This document shows positions 35,172-47,716 of a DNA stretch of 64,000 bases, piece after piece. The stretch comes from Rhodamnia argentea (Eukaryota; Streptophyta; Magnoliopsida; Myrtales; Myrtaceae), in NCBI RefSeq assembly GCF_020921035.1, contig NC_063155.1:15209311-15273310 (forward strand), given 5' to 3'. The position numbers and the translations under genes were made by a program. The notes beneath the pieces are model-generated. The model ran no database searches, was not told the origin of the DNA, and was given only the letters and a program-made list of their open reading frames with translations. How positions within the stretch are numbered: the stretch's first letter is position 1; each line of letters starts with the position of its first letter.

Positions 35172-37996
35172 TGTTGCGACCTAAAAATCAGGTTTCTAGG
35201 CTAATGGATTATTAGGTCAATTATTCAACTAACCTAACTCGGACTCTCCCAAATCCATACCAAATCGCAACTTAACATGCAAATATTTAAATTGGAGTCG
35301 CTACTAATCGTTTTTTGGTAGGTCGATTAGAAACCTAAGTAAATTAGCAAGAGAAATAAATTACTTCTACGAACCGGAGATTCTAAGTCCGGGGACTTGA
35401 TTACGCTAGATTACTCTAACGCCCTTTCGGTACCATTTTATTTCATGAAAAGATTTTGTCAGGCAACTTTAATTGATTTAACCTAAGTCACTAACAAAGG
35501 TTATCATGCGATTGCACAATCAATTAATTGAACATCCGGAAGTCAAGATAATTACATACGCCAAGACAAATTGTTCTCACTTTTGAATTTTTTTCTTTTT
35601 AATGGGATAAAGACTAACCTCTATGCAATGCTTGAATTTAATCTAAGATGCAAATGAATTAAATTAAATGCAAGGAAATCCTAGGCATGCATATGAAATT
35701 AATTTAACTACATGACTAACCTAGATGACATGCAATTAAATGAAACTAATGTACAAATGATGTTACGGTCTAATTAAAATGACTACATGACTTACGAATT
35801 AATTGAAGACCTAAACATGCAAATTCTATATGATCTAAACCTAACATGCAAATGACATGGCAAGCTTGTTTTATTTTTCTACATTTTCGGATTAATGAAT
35901 GACCCTAAATAAAAATATGTCTAAAGATAATTATCTTTCATATTTTAAGGTTCAAGTTTGCTTAATCCCTAACATATTAAAGATAAATTATTTTAGACAT
36001 GAAAATCAATGCTAATATGCATATTCTATCCTAGAATGCAAATCTAAATTAACTTATTCTAAAAAGTAAATTAACGTGCAAATATCTATATGATTTTAAT
36101 TTAAGGATGCAAATTTATCTAAAAAATGCAATGCAATATCTTTTAGAATTTTAAATATCACGTAAGAGAATATTCATTCTAAAGATATTATGCCAATCAA
36201 ATTAATCAAGAAAGTGGATATCTCAACCGATTTTTGAAAACATTCGCAAATATCTGAATCCAATCTTTAATCCGTAATCTTACGGTTAACGGTTGAATTC
36301 AAATCCTTGCTTGTGGCAAGTTGCGAATTAGAAATCACTAATCAAATCTGAGGTATATAACGAGTGATAGGCAATGATTTCAAAGAAAGGCAAGCAAATA
36401 TTATGATCTTTTAGAATAAGAAATCTTACCTTATCCATAAAAACTTTCTTTTTCGAATTCGAATTTGAGCCAATGGGAGGCTTGCGGATGACTAGAGCTC
36501 GTCAACAGCTACGGGGCTCGGATGAACACATGACCAGACCTTCGGTGGTGTGGCAACGTTGAATGCTTTTTGCAGATCTTCTTTTGATGAGACTCACCAA
36601 ATTGCCATTAGAAAAAGCTCCGCATGGTGGGATCAGCTTCAACTATTTCTGAATTCTTTAATAATAATAAAGGCTATGATGCAGCATGAAATTTTGACCA
36701 AAAAATTAACACTTTATGGGATTCGTTGGTCAACCAACACTGGGCAAACATATGACTCTATTAAGTGTCACCATAACTTACGAAGGATTGAAGCCTCCCC
36801 CCGAACAACGGCTGAACTTCGTTGGCACGATCTCCCGTGGAAGACTGCACGGTGGCGAGACTCACGTTCAATTCAGCGATAGCGATGGCTGTGGTTCTCG
36901 AGGTTCCGCAGCTTCGCGGCTTTCTCCAAAGATAGATCGACGTGGCTCCAGTTCACGCTCCATCGTAGATCGATGAAAGATTGCGAGGCGAGGGACCTCG
37001 GGACGCTCAACGTAGTGTCGAGAGTCGTTGTTGGACAGTCAAGCGTCCCCGATTCAGCAATGGATCAGTAGAAACGCCAAGTTGGGTCAATGGCATCAAT
37101 AGTAAAGATGCGGTATCAAGGTCCGACAAGGGGAGAAGTGCTGGAACGCGAGGTAGCGACAACGGATGAACGTGCGAGAAGAGTTGAATTCTCTCCTTCC
37201 ATTCTCTTCGGGTATTCACCCGTGTGTCCTACTCTCTCAATCTGTGTGTGCTCCCTAGAAATTCTTATTTTTCAGAACTGAATGTGGATTCCCACTTTTG
37301 CACTCTCTCTGTCTAGTTTTCTCTCATGTACCTCCCTGGACGACTCCCTCTCTCTGCACTTTTTTTTTACACTGAACGAAGCCTCTCACCTTTTCCTACC
37401 TTTACCGAACAAAGCTTCTGCACTATAACACTGTGAAGAGCCCTCAACTTTCCTGCATTCGTTCCCCTTTTTTCAACCAAGCTCCACTAACTTTTCAACG
37501 AAGCTCCCCTTTTTCAACGAAGCTTCCCCCCTTGAACGTGCGCTAAGTTGTCTTATTTTTTTTTTGGTAAGGGCTAAGTTGTCTTATTTATAGGCACAGG
37601 AAACCTAAAAATAATCGTTGTAACGATCGTATCTTTTCGGTTTCGCAAAATATTCTGACCTAACTGAATAGATCCGTTCAAATATTTTTGTTCCAAAAAA
37701 TCAATTCTGATTTTCGCGTGATCTCTTTGCAAACCGACAAATCCGATCAAATCTCCTTGTGTAACAACTTCTCTGCCCACTTCCTCTTTCTCCGCCCACT
37801 TAGTCCAATATATTTTATCTCGTTCATCGTCGATTGAATGCAACTACATGCATGCTATAAGAATAAAATAAAATGAACTAAGTGCAAACTACATGCAAGA
37901 TGATTTAATTATTTTTTTGTAAGGACTAAAGTTAATCCCTAATTTTTATGTAAAGGTTAATGACTAAAAAGGATGACCAAAATTTAGGTGTCAACA
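35172..37996 (-). mobile_element. Solo LTR (2825 bp), Ty3/gypsy-like
   Basis: The outer ends are TGTTGCGACCTAAAAATC (left) and TTTAGGTGTCAACA (right), giving TG...CA. An exact 5-bp duplication AGTAT lies at 35167-35171 and 37997-38001. Read on the minus strand it starts TGTTGACACCTAAATTTTGG and ends with a block containing TAGTAGCGACTCC and GGTCGCAACA. That pattern I associate with long LTRs of the Tat/Ogre group, from memory. There is no gag-pol frame and no second LTR, so it is a solo LTR. The GC-richer part at 36780-37200 carries meaningless short frames. Confidence 0.85.
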
Positions 37997-38001
37997 AGTA
38001 T

Positions 38002-38768
38002 CAATTTATGATTTTTGTCTACCAAAAACTTAATTCTAGGATGAATGTGTCATGGGAAGATCGTCACAATTTTTTTTGTGAGACGAAAATTAATTTGTTT
38101 TAAATGTATCGTGAGGTACCGGTTTGAGACCCTAGATGGCATTAGCCTTTATTTATATTATAGATAAAACAAATCCGATCCGAACATCCAAGAAAATGTG
38201 AGGAACACATGGAATTGAGCTGACTGTTTATTTTTAACTGTTTTGACCATCTTTTCAGTTGATTAACTGTTTTGACAGCCTCCTTAAAGCCTGGAAACAT
38301 TAGGACTTTTTGCCCCCATCTCCTAACTGAATTTTGAAATTGCAAAAAAAAAAAAAAAAATCTCACCCACATTTTCCTCTCCTTGCAAGAAAACGTCCAC
38401 TCAATCCTCCTCCTTTTTCTCCGTGGCAATTTCCACCAAGGAAGAAAGAAAAACCTTAAAAGTGTTCTTGTCTCTGGTTGATCCTCCGTTGTCCTTTGGG
38501 TTAAATCCATTAACTGCCCAGCCCACGTTCAGGGTCCTTCAAATTTTGTTTTTTTTTTGGTGTGCTTTTGAAAGTTTCCCACATCCAAATTTGAAGGACC
38601 CTCCCTCTGTTTCCTTGCTCTTCTTCTTCCTCATATGTTTATTGCTGAAATCTTTTCATTGCTGTGCCACTTCTATGGATTCTTGACCAACGTGTTCGCG
38701 ATCCAGATCGGCTTATTTCCTAAACCTTCCGGATCTGTACGAGGGAATTTTGGCTTAATCGTCCAGGC
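38002..38768 (+). promoter_or_regulatory. Spacer, promoter and leader of the RLCK gene
   Basis: AT-rich spacer passing into CT-rich leader-like sequence from about 38395. No TATA box could be placed with confidence. Frames at 38142-38686 show no family motif. Confidence 0.4.
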
Positions 38769-41749
38769 ATGAATTGCTGCCCCTGTTTCTCATTGCAGAA
38801 GAGCCAAAAGGAAGATGACGATGCTGCAGCCAATGGTAAACCCGCAACTTTGTCTGCAGGAGAGTCTATGTACAATGTGATCATTTTGAGGTGCACGTAT
38901 TCGCAAGTGTTTCGAAGCCTCGCCAGCCTCGCCGCTTTTTCCTTTTCTTCATCGAGACAATTAGAGTAATCCAGGAAATCCCTGGATATCGGTTTTTGTC
39001 ATTTCTCTTCTCTGTGTCTCTCTCTTTTCGGTTTTCTTTTCTCTTCGGCTGAGAGACAAGTGCTGCCCGCGATACCCGTTTACATTAAGATCAGGATTTT
39101 CAGTTTCGGAAGAGGGTACTAATGTCTGGCCAAAGACAAGAATTGGGAACTTAGAATATTGATCAGGTTTGTCAATTCTGGATAGTAATGATAGCGTTCA
39201 TCAGGTTTGGTGTCACAAAAAGATATGGATCACCCTTTAGTGCATGATGAGAAACAAAGCATCCGCTTGAAGATTCTGAAAGATCCCTTTTTGTATGTCC
39301 AACCGTGATTCACGCAATTGTAGCTCAAATATCAGTCTTTTGGAAATTGCTTCGCTGGGAGATGCTGCGCGAGCGATCACGAGCTTTTGTAGCTTCTAAG
39401 TCTGCGGCGCGGAAGATCTAGCTGATGCACTAATTAGTACCTGAACTTTCATGATTGAGAAATGTAGCACCTGATAGTAGTAGTTGGTCATTCGTTATGT
39501 CTTTGAGGTACCGTTTGAAAATTAAACTTTCCTCCTTTTACTTGTTGTATCAGTTGCTGGTATCAACAAGCCAAAGCCCGGAGGCGACACCAAAAACAAG
39601 GAGGAGGAAGTCGAGCATGGAAACATCACGTCCCAGAATTTCACATTCCGCGAGTTAGCCTCAGCCACAAAGAATTTCCGACAGGAGTGCTTGTTGGGCG
39701 AAGGTGGATTTGGTCGAGTATACAAAGGAACCCTCCAGGGGACCGGGCAGGTGACAGACAAAGGCTTCAACTTGCTCTCCATCTTGTTTATCTTGGGAAA
39801 AATGTGAGGCTTATGAAATTGCGGTTTCCTTGTTCGTCAGGTGGTTGCCGTCAAGCAACTCGACAGGCATGGACTACAAGGAAACAAGGAGTTCCTCGTC
39901 GAAGTCCTCATGTTGAGTCTCTTGCACCACGAAAATCTTGTCAATCTCATCGGATATTGTGCTGATGGCGATCAAAGACTTCTCGTGTATGACTACATGC
40001 CCGGAGGTTCCCTAGAAGATCACCTGTTCGGTACCCCTTAACAGTCTAAATTTGATTTGGAATATTTTTTTTGCTGAATCGGCGTGCTGATAACGTTGAT
40101 CAGGAGACATCTCATCTAGCTTCTATGCTACAAATCATTACTAACTCCCATCGTAATTTGTACCGCAGACATTGGACCGGAGCAGAAACCTCTGGATTGG
40201 CTCACCAGACTGAAAATCGCATTTGGTGCTGCACAGGGTCTCGAGTATTTGCATGATAAGGCCAATCCACCTGTTATATACCGCGATTTGAAGTCCTCAA
40301 ACATCTTGCTTGACAAGGATTTCACTCCGAAATTATCCGACTTCGGACTGGCCAAGCTCGGGCCTGCTGGAGACAAGATGCACGTCTCGTCCAGGGTTAT
40401 GGGTACGTATGGCTATTGTGCTCCGGAATATGCAAGAACGGGCGAACTAACAGTGAAGTCCGACGTATTTAGCTTTGGAGTTGTCCTGCTAGAACTCCTT
40501 ACCGGACGGAGAGCAATTGACCCGACAAAACCTACTGATGAGCAAAATCTAGTTGCTTGGGTAATATTACGATCCAATGATAGTCAATGTTATCTATTTT
40601 TCGGTCATCATCCTCTCTAACGTGTACAGGGATCACATTTGCCTGCAGGCTCAGCCTAAATTCAGGGACCCGAGATTGTTTCCAGATATGGCAGATCCAT
40701 TACTCCATAAGAGATTTCCTGAAAAAGCATTAAATCAAGCCGTTGCCATAGCAGCCATGTGCCTGCAAGAAGAAGCCTCAGTCCGGCCTCTAATGAGTGA
40801 TGTCGTTACCACTTTAAGCTTCCTTTTAGTGGCTCCACCTGAGCCCGTGCATGTTCCTCCTGAGACCGTTCATGTTCCTCCTCCAGAGCCCAACAAACCT
40901 GCCCAGGAAGAACATGAAAGCGAAAGCGATGAAGAAACAGATGACGAAGACAGCGCACATAAGCAGGACACAGAGGTCGATGAAGGTCACGAACATGACC
41001 AAATTACAGGAGGGAATGATGAGGATAGAAAAAGTTATGATAAGCGATCTGATTCGGGTTCGAGCAGCATGAGTAGCATGTCGAGGAATGAAAGTGTTGC
41101 GGTGAGGGACAGAAGCAGTTGGTTCACGCATGACGGAAGCCTTTATTATTCGCACAAGCTAAGCGGGAGATTGTCTAATGGAAGCGTGTCTTCGGTCCAT
41201 GAGATGAGCAAAGACAGCGGAAAATATTCCCTGAGCCATAAGAGCAGCAAGAGCAGCAAGAGATCATTTGACGCAGTCGACCTTTTGAGTCCAAAAGGAA
41301 GCGGTAGATACAACAAAACAGGGTCACTGGATCATGCCGCCTCTTTGGGGGACGATGACACGGGGGGTTCACAGGATGGGAGCCACAGAATCAATCTCTC
41401 TAGTCCAAAAGGAAGCAGCAGATACAGCAAAACAGGGTCACTAGATCATGCTGCTTCCATGGGGGACAATGACACGGCGGGTTCACAGGATGGGAGCCAC
41501 GGAATCGATCTTTCGAGTCCTAAAGGAAGCAGCAGATACAGCAAAACCGAGTCACTAGAACATGCTGCTTATTGTGGGGACGATGACACGGGGGGTTCCC
41601 GGGATGGAAGCTTCAATCAGCGGCACAACAGCCACAGTGTATCAAGGGACAATACCCTTTCATTAAAACGAGACAGCAGCGAGGAATCCCTAGATGATGC
41701 CGATTCGATTCGTTCCAAGCAATCGAGCGATGAGCATGTCCACTCGTGA
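38769..41749 (+). CDS. Receptor-like cytoplasmic kinase, RLCK-VII/PBL family, with long repeat-bearing tail
   Basis: A Ser/Thr kinase of the PBS1-like family, which relays signals from membrane receptors, often in immunity. Exons 38769-38835, 39554-39750, 39841-40030, 40169-40560 and 40649-41749 join to 648 residues. The N-terminus MNCCPCF offers Cys residues for palmitoylation but no Gly2 for myristoylation. The kinase domain spans about 65-350: glycine loop [10 protein letters not shown], Lys93 (VAVK), catalytic Asp191 in YRDLKSSN (Tyr replaces His of HRD, usual in this family), DFG at 209-211 and APEYA. The remaining ~290 residues are Ser/Asp/Glu-rich and disordered-looking, far longer than most PBLs. 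They contain three tandem 38-residue units (494-607) with [16 protein letters not shown] cores that offer many phospho-sites. PBL27-like kinases also have long tails; the exact orthologue is unresolved. Confidence 0.93.
41282..41623 (+). repeat. Three in-frame 114-bp repeats in the kinase tail
   Basis: Units at 41282-41395, 41396-41509 and 41510-41623 each encode 38 residues with the order [32 protein letters not shown]. Units 2 and 3 are closest. They lie in a single exon and keep frame. Confidence 0.92.
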
Positions 41750-42777
41750 TCATAAGTTTCTGTCACTTGGTCATCTCGATTTTACATACAGAGTTTTAAG
41801 TTCTTGTCTCTCTTCATTTAATTTGTGACCGTCCATCATGGATACAATCTTGTCACTAGTGAAGAGGGCGCGCATTCGATTTTTTTCATGCGGGTTCAAT
41901 CAATCAAGTTCTTTCTCCCTATAGAGTATGTAACACATTGCTTATCTGTGCACGTACTTCGGCGTCGAAATTTGATGCTATACCAGGAATAAGCAACTAA
42001 TAAATGTACTTTTCTGTGTATAAACTCCTGATGCATTTTCTCGTCGATGAACTTCCAGTACTCATGAAAAGAACGCATTGTAGATTATGTCTTTAGTCTT
42101 CATGATTCAGAAATCAGAGTTATACTGCTTTTGACCTTAGAAGGCAGTAGTCACTGTTGCTATTTGAACCCACAATGGATGGCGATCGGCTGCTGGACAC
42201 ATGACTGTGATCCCGTGATCCCTAGCCAATGGCATCATCTCGTGCAGGCGGCACCCGTGATCCCTTGCCAATGGCATCATCTCGTGCAGGCGGCACATAC
42301 TTTATCCTGAAGAATCATTTCCCAGCTTCAAAACCCCCCTTGATGCCAACAGGCGCAGATACCAACACGAGGAACTTAAACTCGGACGCCTTAAGCCGTT
42401 CCTTGCTCACGGTGTGCAAGAACTCGGGCCAAAGAGACTTAATGGTCAAGGACTGTGAGCTCCGTCGAACTCGCCGCCTTAATGCCTGCTTATTCACATT
42501 TTCGTCAAGGCAATTTCCTCAACTTAGTCCTAGGAATGACTTGAAAAGCTGAGCTGATACAGTTGGTGCTGCTCTGATTGCCTCGTATAGAAATCAGATC
42601 GATCTTTCTATTGTGCTGGTTGTGTAACGACTTTAACGATCTGAGCTACATGTTGGAAGCACTGAGAATGCTCTCTTCAAAGCTTCGAGCTTTGAGTTAG
42701 TACAGAGATAAAGTAATCTGTAACTTCTTTTATCGTCTACTAAAATTTCTAAAGCTATTCTCAGCATTTATAAAGTA
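41750..42777. other. 3' UTR of the kinase gene and spacer with a 42-bp duplication
   Basis: The first part is 3' UTR. At about 42214-42297 two nearly identical 42-bp units (starting CGTGATCCCT, containing GCCAATGGCATCATCTCGTG) lie in tandem. The minus strand between 42315 and 42540 is open and protein-like (contains APVGIKGGFEAGK). I do not recognise it and stops separate it from flanking sequence, so it may be a gene fragment. Confidence 0.4.
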
Positions 42778-42785
42778 TTTAGAGC

Positions 42786-43089
42786 TAGAGGTGATCGATT
42801 TCAAAGCAGATGATTCTTACCCTATAACTGAGAACTGCTAGTTTCATGGACCCACCCAAGAACTGGATCACTAGTCCGGTCCGGTTCTCAGGTAGGTCCA
42901 TGGAAGCGGTCCTATGGGTGCATTTCTTTGGTTTGATCTTTGGTGTTTAAGATCTTCTACAAGTAACATCACGATCGTTGTGAGTGTCCAGCATTGTGGG
43001 AACCTGTTGTCTTGCTGTGAACTACCACTACCGCAGAATATCAAGTCTCGGTCCGGTCCGAGTGATCCCGGTTCTCTTGCACACCCCTA
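42786..43089. mobile_element. hAT-type MITE with 8-bp duplication
   Basis: The ends are TAGAGGTGATCG and, inverted, TAGGGGTGTGCAAG. Flanks TTTAGAGC (42778-42785) and ATTAGAGC (43090-43097) match at 7 of 8 bases. Interior inverted GGTCCGGTT/CCGGTCCG stretches lie near the ends. TAG...CTA ends and 8-bp duplication are typical of hAT elements. There is no coding capacity. Confidence 0.8.
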
Positions 43090-43097
43090 ATTAGAGC

Positions 43098-44155
43098 CAT
43101 ATGAAGCTCGAATCTCACGGAAGTCGCCTGTTTAATTGTCTCTTGAACCGATTAAAATGAAGTGTTGTGAGCTAGCTCAACTAAAAGAGTCCCCTCCACG
43201 TGTGGCAAAACGAGCGGGTCGGGTCTGTTTTGGGTGGATCATTTTGGATCCGAATAGCCTTTGCCCTGGGGTCATTTTCCTCCTCCTTAGATAAAATTCG
43301 AGCCCGAGTCAAAAGGTTTGATCAGTTCAATCTAATTGTTTCCACTATATCAAACAAAATGTATACCCCCAAGGATAAGTTATGGCCATAAATATTCGGA
43401 CCATGAGCATGTAGACATAAAGTCATTTATTGAGTTAGGTTATAGACCGCCGAAAAGATTATCTGACTACAAGAATCGGCCTAATTTCCTAAAACAAATC
43501 CCCAACGTTAGGCTTAATCTCAATTGTATTCCAGACTTTTTTTTTCTTGTCTAAACAAAAATGCAAATTTTCACTCCGGTCCTAAAGGTCGGCCAACGCG
43601 TTCAAAAATCGCTTCCGATTACTTCAAAATTATCAATATCAATAGAACATGTAATTGCATCAACACGTTCGCCTTCGTTTGGAAAAAGCAACAGCTTCAT
43701 GATGTTAATATTTTTAAAGAAACGAGTGGCAATTTTTTAACGGACGGTTAACGGAGGCAAATTTACGGTTGTAAATATGAATTGAGGGACATGAATATGG
43801 AAATAGGATTCAATGGCGGGGTCTCCAAATTCGCTTATAGATAATTCTACCATTATTTAAATAGAGCGCGGAAACTACATATATTTTCGAATTTTTGCTG
43901 AATTGTAAAAAAGAGGTAATATAAGTGACATATCTCTTTTTTTTTCTTTTAGATTCCAATCAGGTGATCATTATTTCTTTTTGCTATTGTTAATATCAAC
44001 TCACCTTTGCATGATATTTGGAAATCTAAGTTGGTTTTGTCCACACATGGTTTTATTAGATGATGCCTATCACAACAGTACAACACACTGAACCATAAGA
44101 GAAAAAGCATGGGGTTATATCTTACACACTTAAACAAACAATTTAACTGGGTATT
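43098..44155. other. Intergenic DNA, nothing recognisable
   Basis: AT-rich intergenic sequence. No gene or clear element boundary was recognised. Confidence 0.4.
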
Positions 44156-44795
44156 TATTTAGGCTCCGTTTGTTTCTTAAAAAATATGGCATTTTTGAAA
44201 AATATTTTTCAAAAAATCGTTTTCTAGGAAAAGGACTATTTTTCCAATGTTTGACTGAAATATGAAAAAGGCCCAAACAATATTTTGCATCGTTTGATGC
44301 GAAAAATTCAAATTTAATTTTCCTCCATGCACTCATTTCAATAATTTTTTTTGTTTTTCCTTTTCCTTTTTTTTATTTTTTAAATCGAATTCTTTAATAT
44401 ATTTATATTTATCTTTTTTTTTTCTTGTCATTCAAGTCCCGGCCCGGTCCCAGGCCACAAGTGCCTTGTCGGCCTAAGGCGAGGCCAGCCTTGGCCTCAG
44501 CCTGAGTTTGAGATCAGCAGAGAAAGAAAAGGAAAAGAAAAAAAAGCAAAGGGGAAAATGAAAAAAAAAATTAATAATTAAAAACGGAATTATTTTTTAA
44601 ATTAATGAAAGAAAACGAATGTAAAGGAGTCGAGGGATCAAAGATTAGGGAAAATGTTTTCCTCTTGAAGTACGGAGCTGTCCGTGATTATGCGCGCAAA
44701 AAGAAGAAGGTGATGATTCGCAAGCCAAGGGTGATGCGGGGGGGAGGGGGGGGGATTCAATTTTCGAGAGCTTAGGCCGATGCCCAGCACTTTCA

Positions 44796-45125
44796 CTCTC
44801 TTGACTGACAGTGATCACGGCGGTTTCTTGGCTTTGCGGAAGAACTCGGTTGCCGACGGTGGAAGTTCGGCAGTGGAGTCCATCCCGCGCACTTCGATCT
44901 CAAGGGTTGCAAATCTAATGCGGTCGGAGATGGAATTTTAGGACAGGCGTTCAGTCCCACATGCTCCGATCTTGAAGATTGTGGTTTTGATCCCGGCGAG
45001 CTCCGTTGGAGTACTGCGCAATGGACGTTGACCGCGATGGTTTCTTGAATTCGCCGGAGGACTTGGCGGTGGAAACTTGGGAGTGGAGGCCACGCTCCAA
45101 TCGAGAAGGCAATGGATATTATAAT
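44796..45125. repeat. Dispersed repeat copy 1, internally duplicated
   Basis: The segment contains TGCTCCGATCTTGAAGAT, TGGTTTCTTGAATTCGCCGG and TTGGGAGTGGAGGCCACG. All recur with few changes at 48690-48895. A second, more diverged partial copy lies in tandem at 44796-44885. Reading frames do not stay open across both copies. Confidence 0.65.
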
Positions 45126-45462
45126 CATAACGACTTTGCACTTGAAGATTCGGATGTTATGCTGTGATTATGTTTTGTTTCTTTTTCACTTGTCAACTGC
45201 TTTGTATGTCTAAGGAAGCAAGATGATGACGATGAACATAACACAAAGGGAGCCGCTATCACGATAATTTAATAGTCTTGTCATTATTTCCGACCCCATG
45301 ACTTTTCAGTTAATGAATGATTTATGCAAAACATATGGTTGTGGATCGGAAATAACCGACGGTACTATCAAACTGTCATGGAAGTATTTTCTTAATACAA
45401 ATTAGGGATAATTGGGTTGTCAATGCTCGAGTTTAGATCGGATAATTCAATAAACATTATGA

Positions 45463-45465
<3 letters not shown>

Positions 45466-45500
<35 letters not shown>
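45466..45500. repeat. CT microsatellite
   Basis: An uninterrupted (CT)n run of about 17 units in intergenic DNA. Confidence 0.95.
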
Positions 45501-45503
<3 letters not shown>

Positions 45504-46770
45504 ATGAACATTTATTTTGCTTTTTTTTTTTTTTTACTGTTAGCTTCATGTGCCCGGCGTTTCTACCTGTGAGAGATATTCACCTAAGAATGGAAACTAC
45601 CTCCACCATCTTAAATCAATCTTCCAACTTTTTAATTAGTGAAGTATAGATGATTAAAGATGATCAATAGTACTGATTATAAAGATGAATAGATGAAAAA
45701 TAATTTCACATACATGAGAATGTTTAGACATAAATCTTTATTGTTGATTAAAGTATTCTTTATCGATTAATTTTAAATGACATAAGTTGTCATATTTAGA
45801 AAAATATTTTTCAGATTATTTTTTCACTAAGTAAACATACTCTAAAATATTAAATCTAATTCTTAATTTTCGGTACATTCAATTTAGTTTCTTAAAAATG
45901 ACTTGCTCGATCTTTTGGAGTAAAAAAAAAAAAAGGGAAATTCAGAATACCAGTCGGATCATCCTCCATGCTGTGGGCCCCACCCAAACGGCGGTCTCAT
46001 CAAACGATGGACATGGCATCAGTCCATCTCCCTCCCCTCGTGGCGGGAGGAATAGCCCTCGAGAAAGCTAGCAAAAGTGTTCAAACACCCGAACCGAAAT
46101 AGCAGCAAAAGTGCTTGCTTGAACACCAAGCGAGCTCAACACAAAAAAAAAAAAAACCAAGCGAGCGCATCGCGGCCCTCGTTGGCCAATCGGCAGGATT
46201 GCGGCTTTCTCCTAAATCTACGCAAGGTCGACCGGCAATCTCATCGGCCCACGATTCAAAAAAGAACTAAAAAAAGACGATGTTAATGTCGGTCGCCTGT
46301 CGTACCATATGAGATGACCAATGCATTTATATAGATTCAGTGAAAGATTCAGAGGTATTACGCAACCATGAATCAATAAATTTTGCGATGAGGTGGAGCA
46401 ACGTAATATAAGATATTTTATCATATATTTTTATTCTTTTCAGTTTATAAACTTGAAGAGTGCTCGTATAATTCAAAAAGAAAATAATTTATAAAATATT
46501 TCAATAAATTTAATCTTTTGTATTGTTTAGAAAAATTAGTCAACATCCATTAACAGCAATAAATCTATCATTGAGCAATTTCATTGATATCGGAAATATT
46601 TTGCATTGATCTATTTTTCAGCGATACAACATCGATTTTGAGAAAATGTTTTTTAATTTTTTGTTTTTCATGAAATAAATACCCAAACCAAAATCGTTGA
46701 TCTGTGATTTGCTTTATTTTGATTACAAAATAAACTATATCCATACTTCACATATTAGTAATGTCTTAAA

Positions 46771-47198
46771 GGGATAATGGCGCAAATGGTCCATGAATTT
46801 TGATCCTACGTACAATACGATTTCTCAACTTTTAATTTGATCAATACGGTCCCCGAACTTTAACTCAATATGCAATATGGTTTATGAACTTTTAATTTGA
46901 TCAATATAGTCCCTGAACTTTTGGAACATGTTCATCTTAGTCTCTGAATTATAGGAAGATGTTCAATATAGTCCTTCCATTGATTCAAGTTTAAGGATGA
47001 CTTTGAACATTTTCTTATAGTTCATGGACTAAATTGAACATGTTCCAAAAGTTCAAAAACAACATTGAATAAATTGAAATTTCAAGGATCATATTGCACG
47101 TCAAATTAAAGTTTATGGACCATATTGATTGGATTAAAAGTACATGTATCATATTGCATATTGGGCCAAAGTTCATGGATTATCTGTGTCGTTTTCCC
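46771..47198. mobile_element. Foldback element with 9-bp duplication (family C)
   Basis: The left end GGGATAATGGCGCAAATGG and inverted right end GGGAAAACGACACAGATAAT continue into matched text (GGTCCATGAATTTTGATCC against AATCCATGAACTTTGGCCC). The two halves pair almost throughout, so the whole element is close to one hairpin. Flanks are TGTCTTAAA (46762-46770) and TATCTTAAA (47199-47207), 8 of 9 identical. There is no coding capacity. This fits a small Mutator-like MITE. Confidence 0.75.
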
Positions 47199-47716
47199 TA
47201 TCTTAAATATGAATTCTGAAACGATCTTAGTATCTAAAATTAAAAATAATTATAGAGAAAATAATAATTTTTGAAAGTATGATTTGAACATCAAAAAATA
47301 AAAATCTGTCTCACTTTCAAGTATACAACCAAGATAACTTAAAACCAGTCATTTTCTTTGAAAATGATTTTAACAAAAAAATATTTTGCTTCGTCAAGAA
47401 GTTTTCCACGAAACAAACACACCCTCGAGTTGATGTTTACTTGCGCACATCACAAGGCTAGAAAAAAAAGTTACACATTGATATGTTACTAGCCTTTTAA
47501 CTCCATCCCGTATTATCAATCTTGTGGAATGCAATTTCTTTTATTTTATAAGTGGATAAAGTGAAGAGGATAGAGGTGTGGCTGGCCTTATTGATGAAAA
47601 AACTATTCTCATAAATTTGATTTTTTGTGTTGTTTAGAAAAATTAGTCAACATATATGTTTCCATTAACAACAAAGAGATTATGATTTAACCATTGTTTT
47701 GACAATGAAAATATTT
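47199..47716. other. AT-rich spacer
   Basis: Contains an inverted MITE-like end (GAAACAAACACACC) near 47410-47423. Otherwise nothing recognised. Confidence 0.35.

Larger units (their letters stand above)
44156..46770. other. Repeat-derived intergenic DNA
   Basis: At 44161 a GGCTCCGTTTGTTTC end resembles the GGGTGTGTTTGTTTCGTGG end seen inverted at 47405-47423, a form common on plant MITEs. The intervening DNA holds G homopolymers (44737-44754), a diverged repeat at 44796-45125 (listed separately) and a CT microsatellite at 45466-45500. At 46515-46680 is text related to the 47.6-48.5 kb duplication. No gene recognised. Confidence 0.4.

Noticed and set aside
36550..37219. Group of 60-110-codon frames that could be a gene
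   Set aside because: They fall inside the 2.8-kb solo LTR and show no gag, protease or polymerase motif.
44161..47423. One 3.3-kb element bounded by GTTTGTTTC-type ends
   Set aside because: The ends differ in sequence, flanks do not match, and other complete elements lie between; more likely two unrelated MITE remnants.
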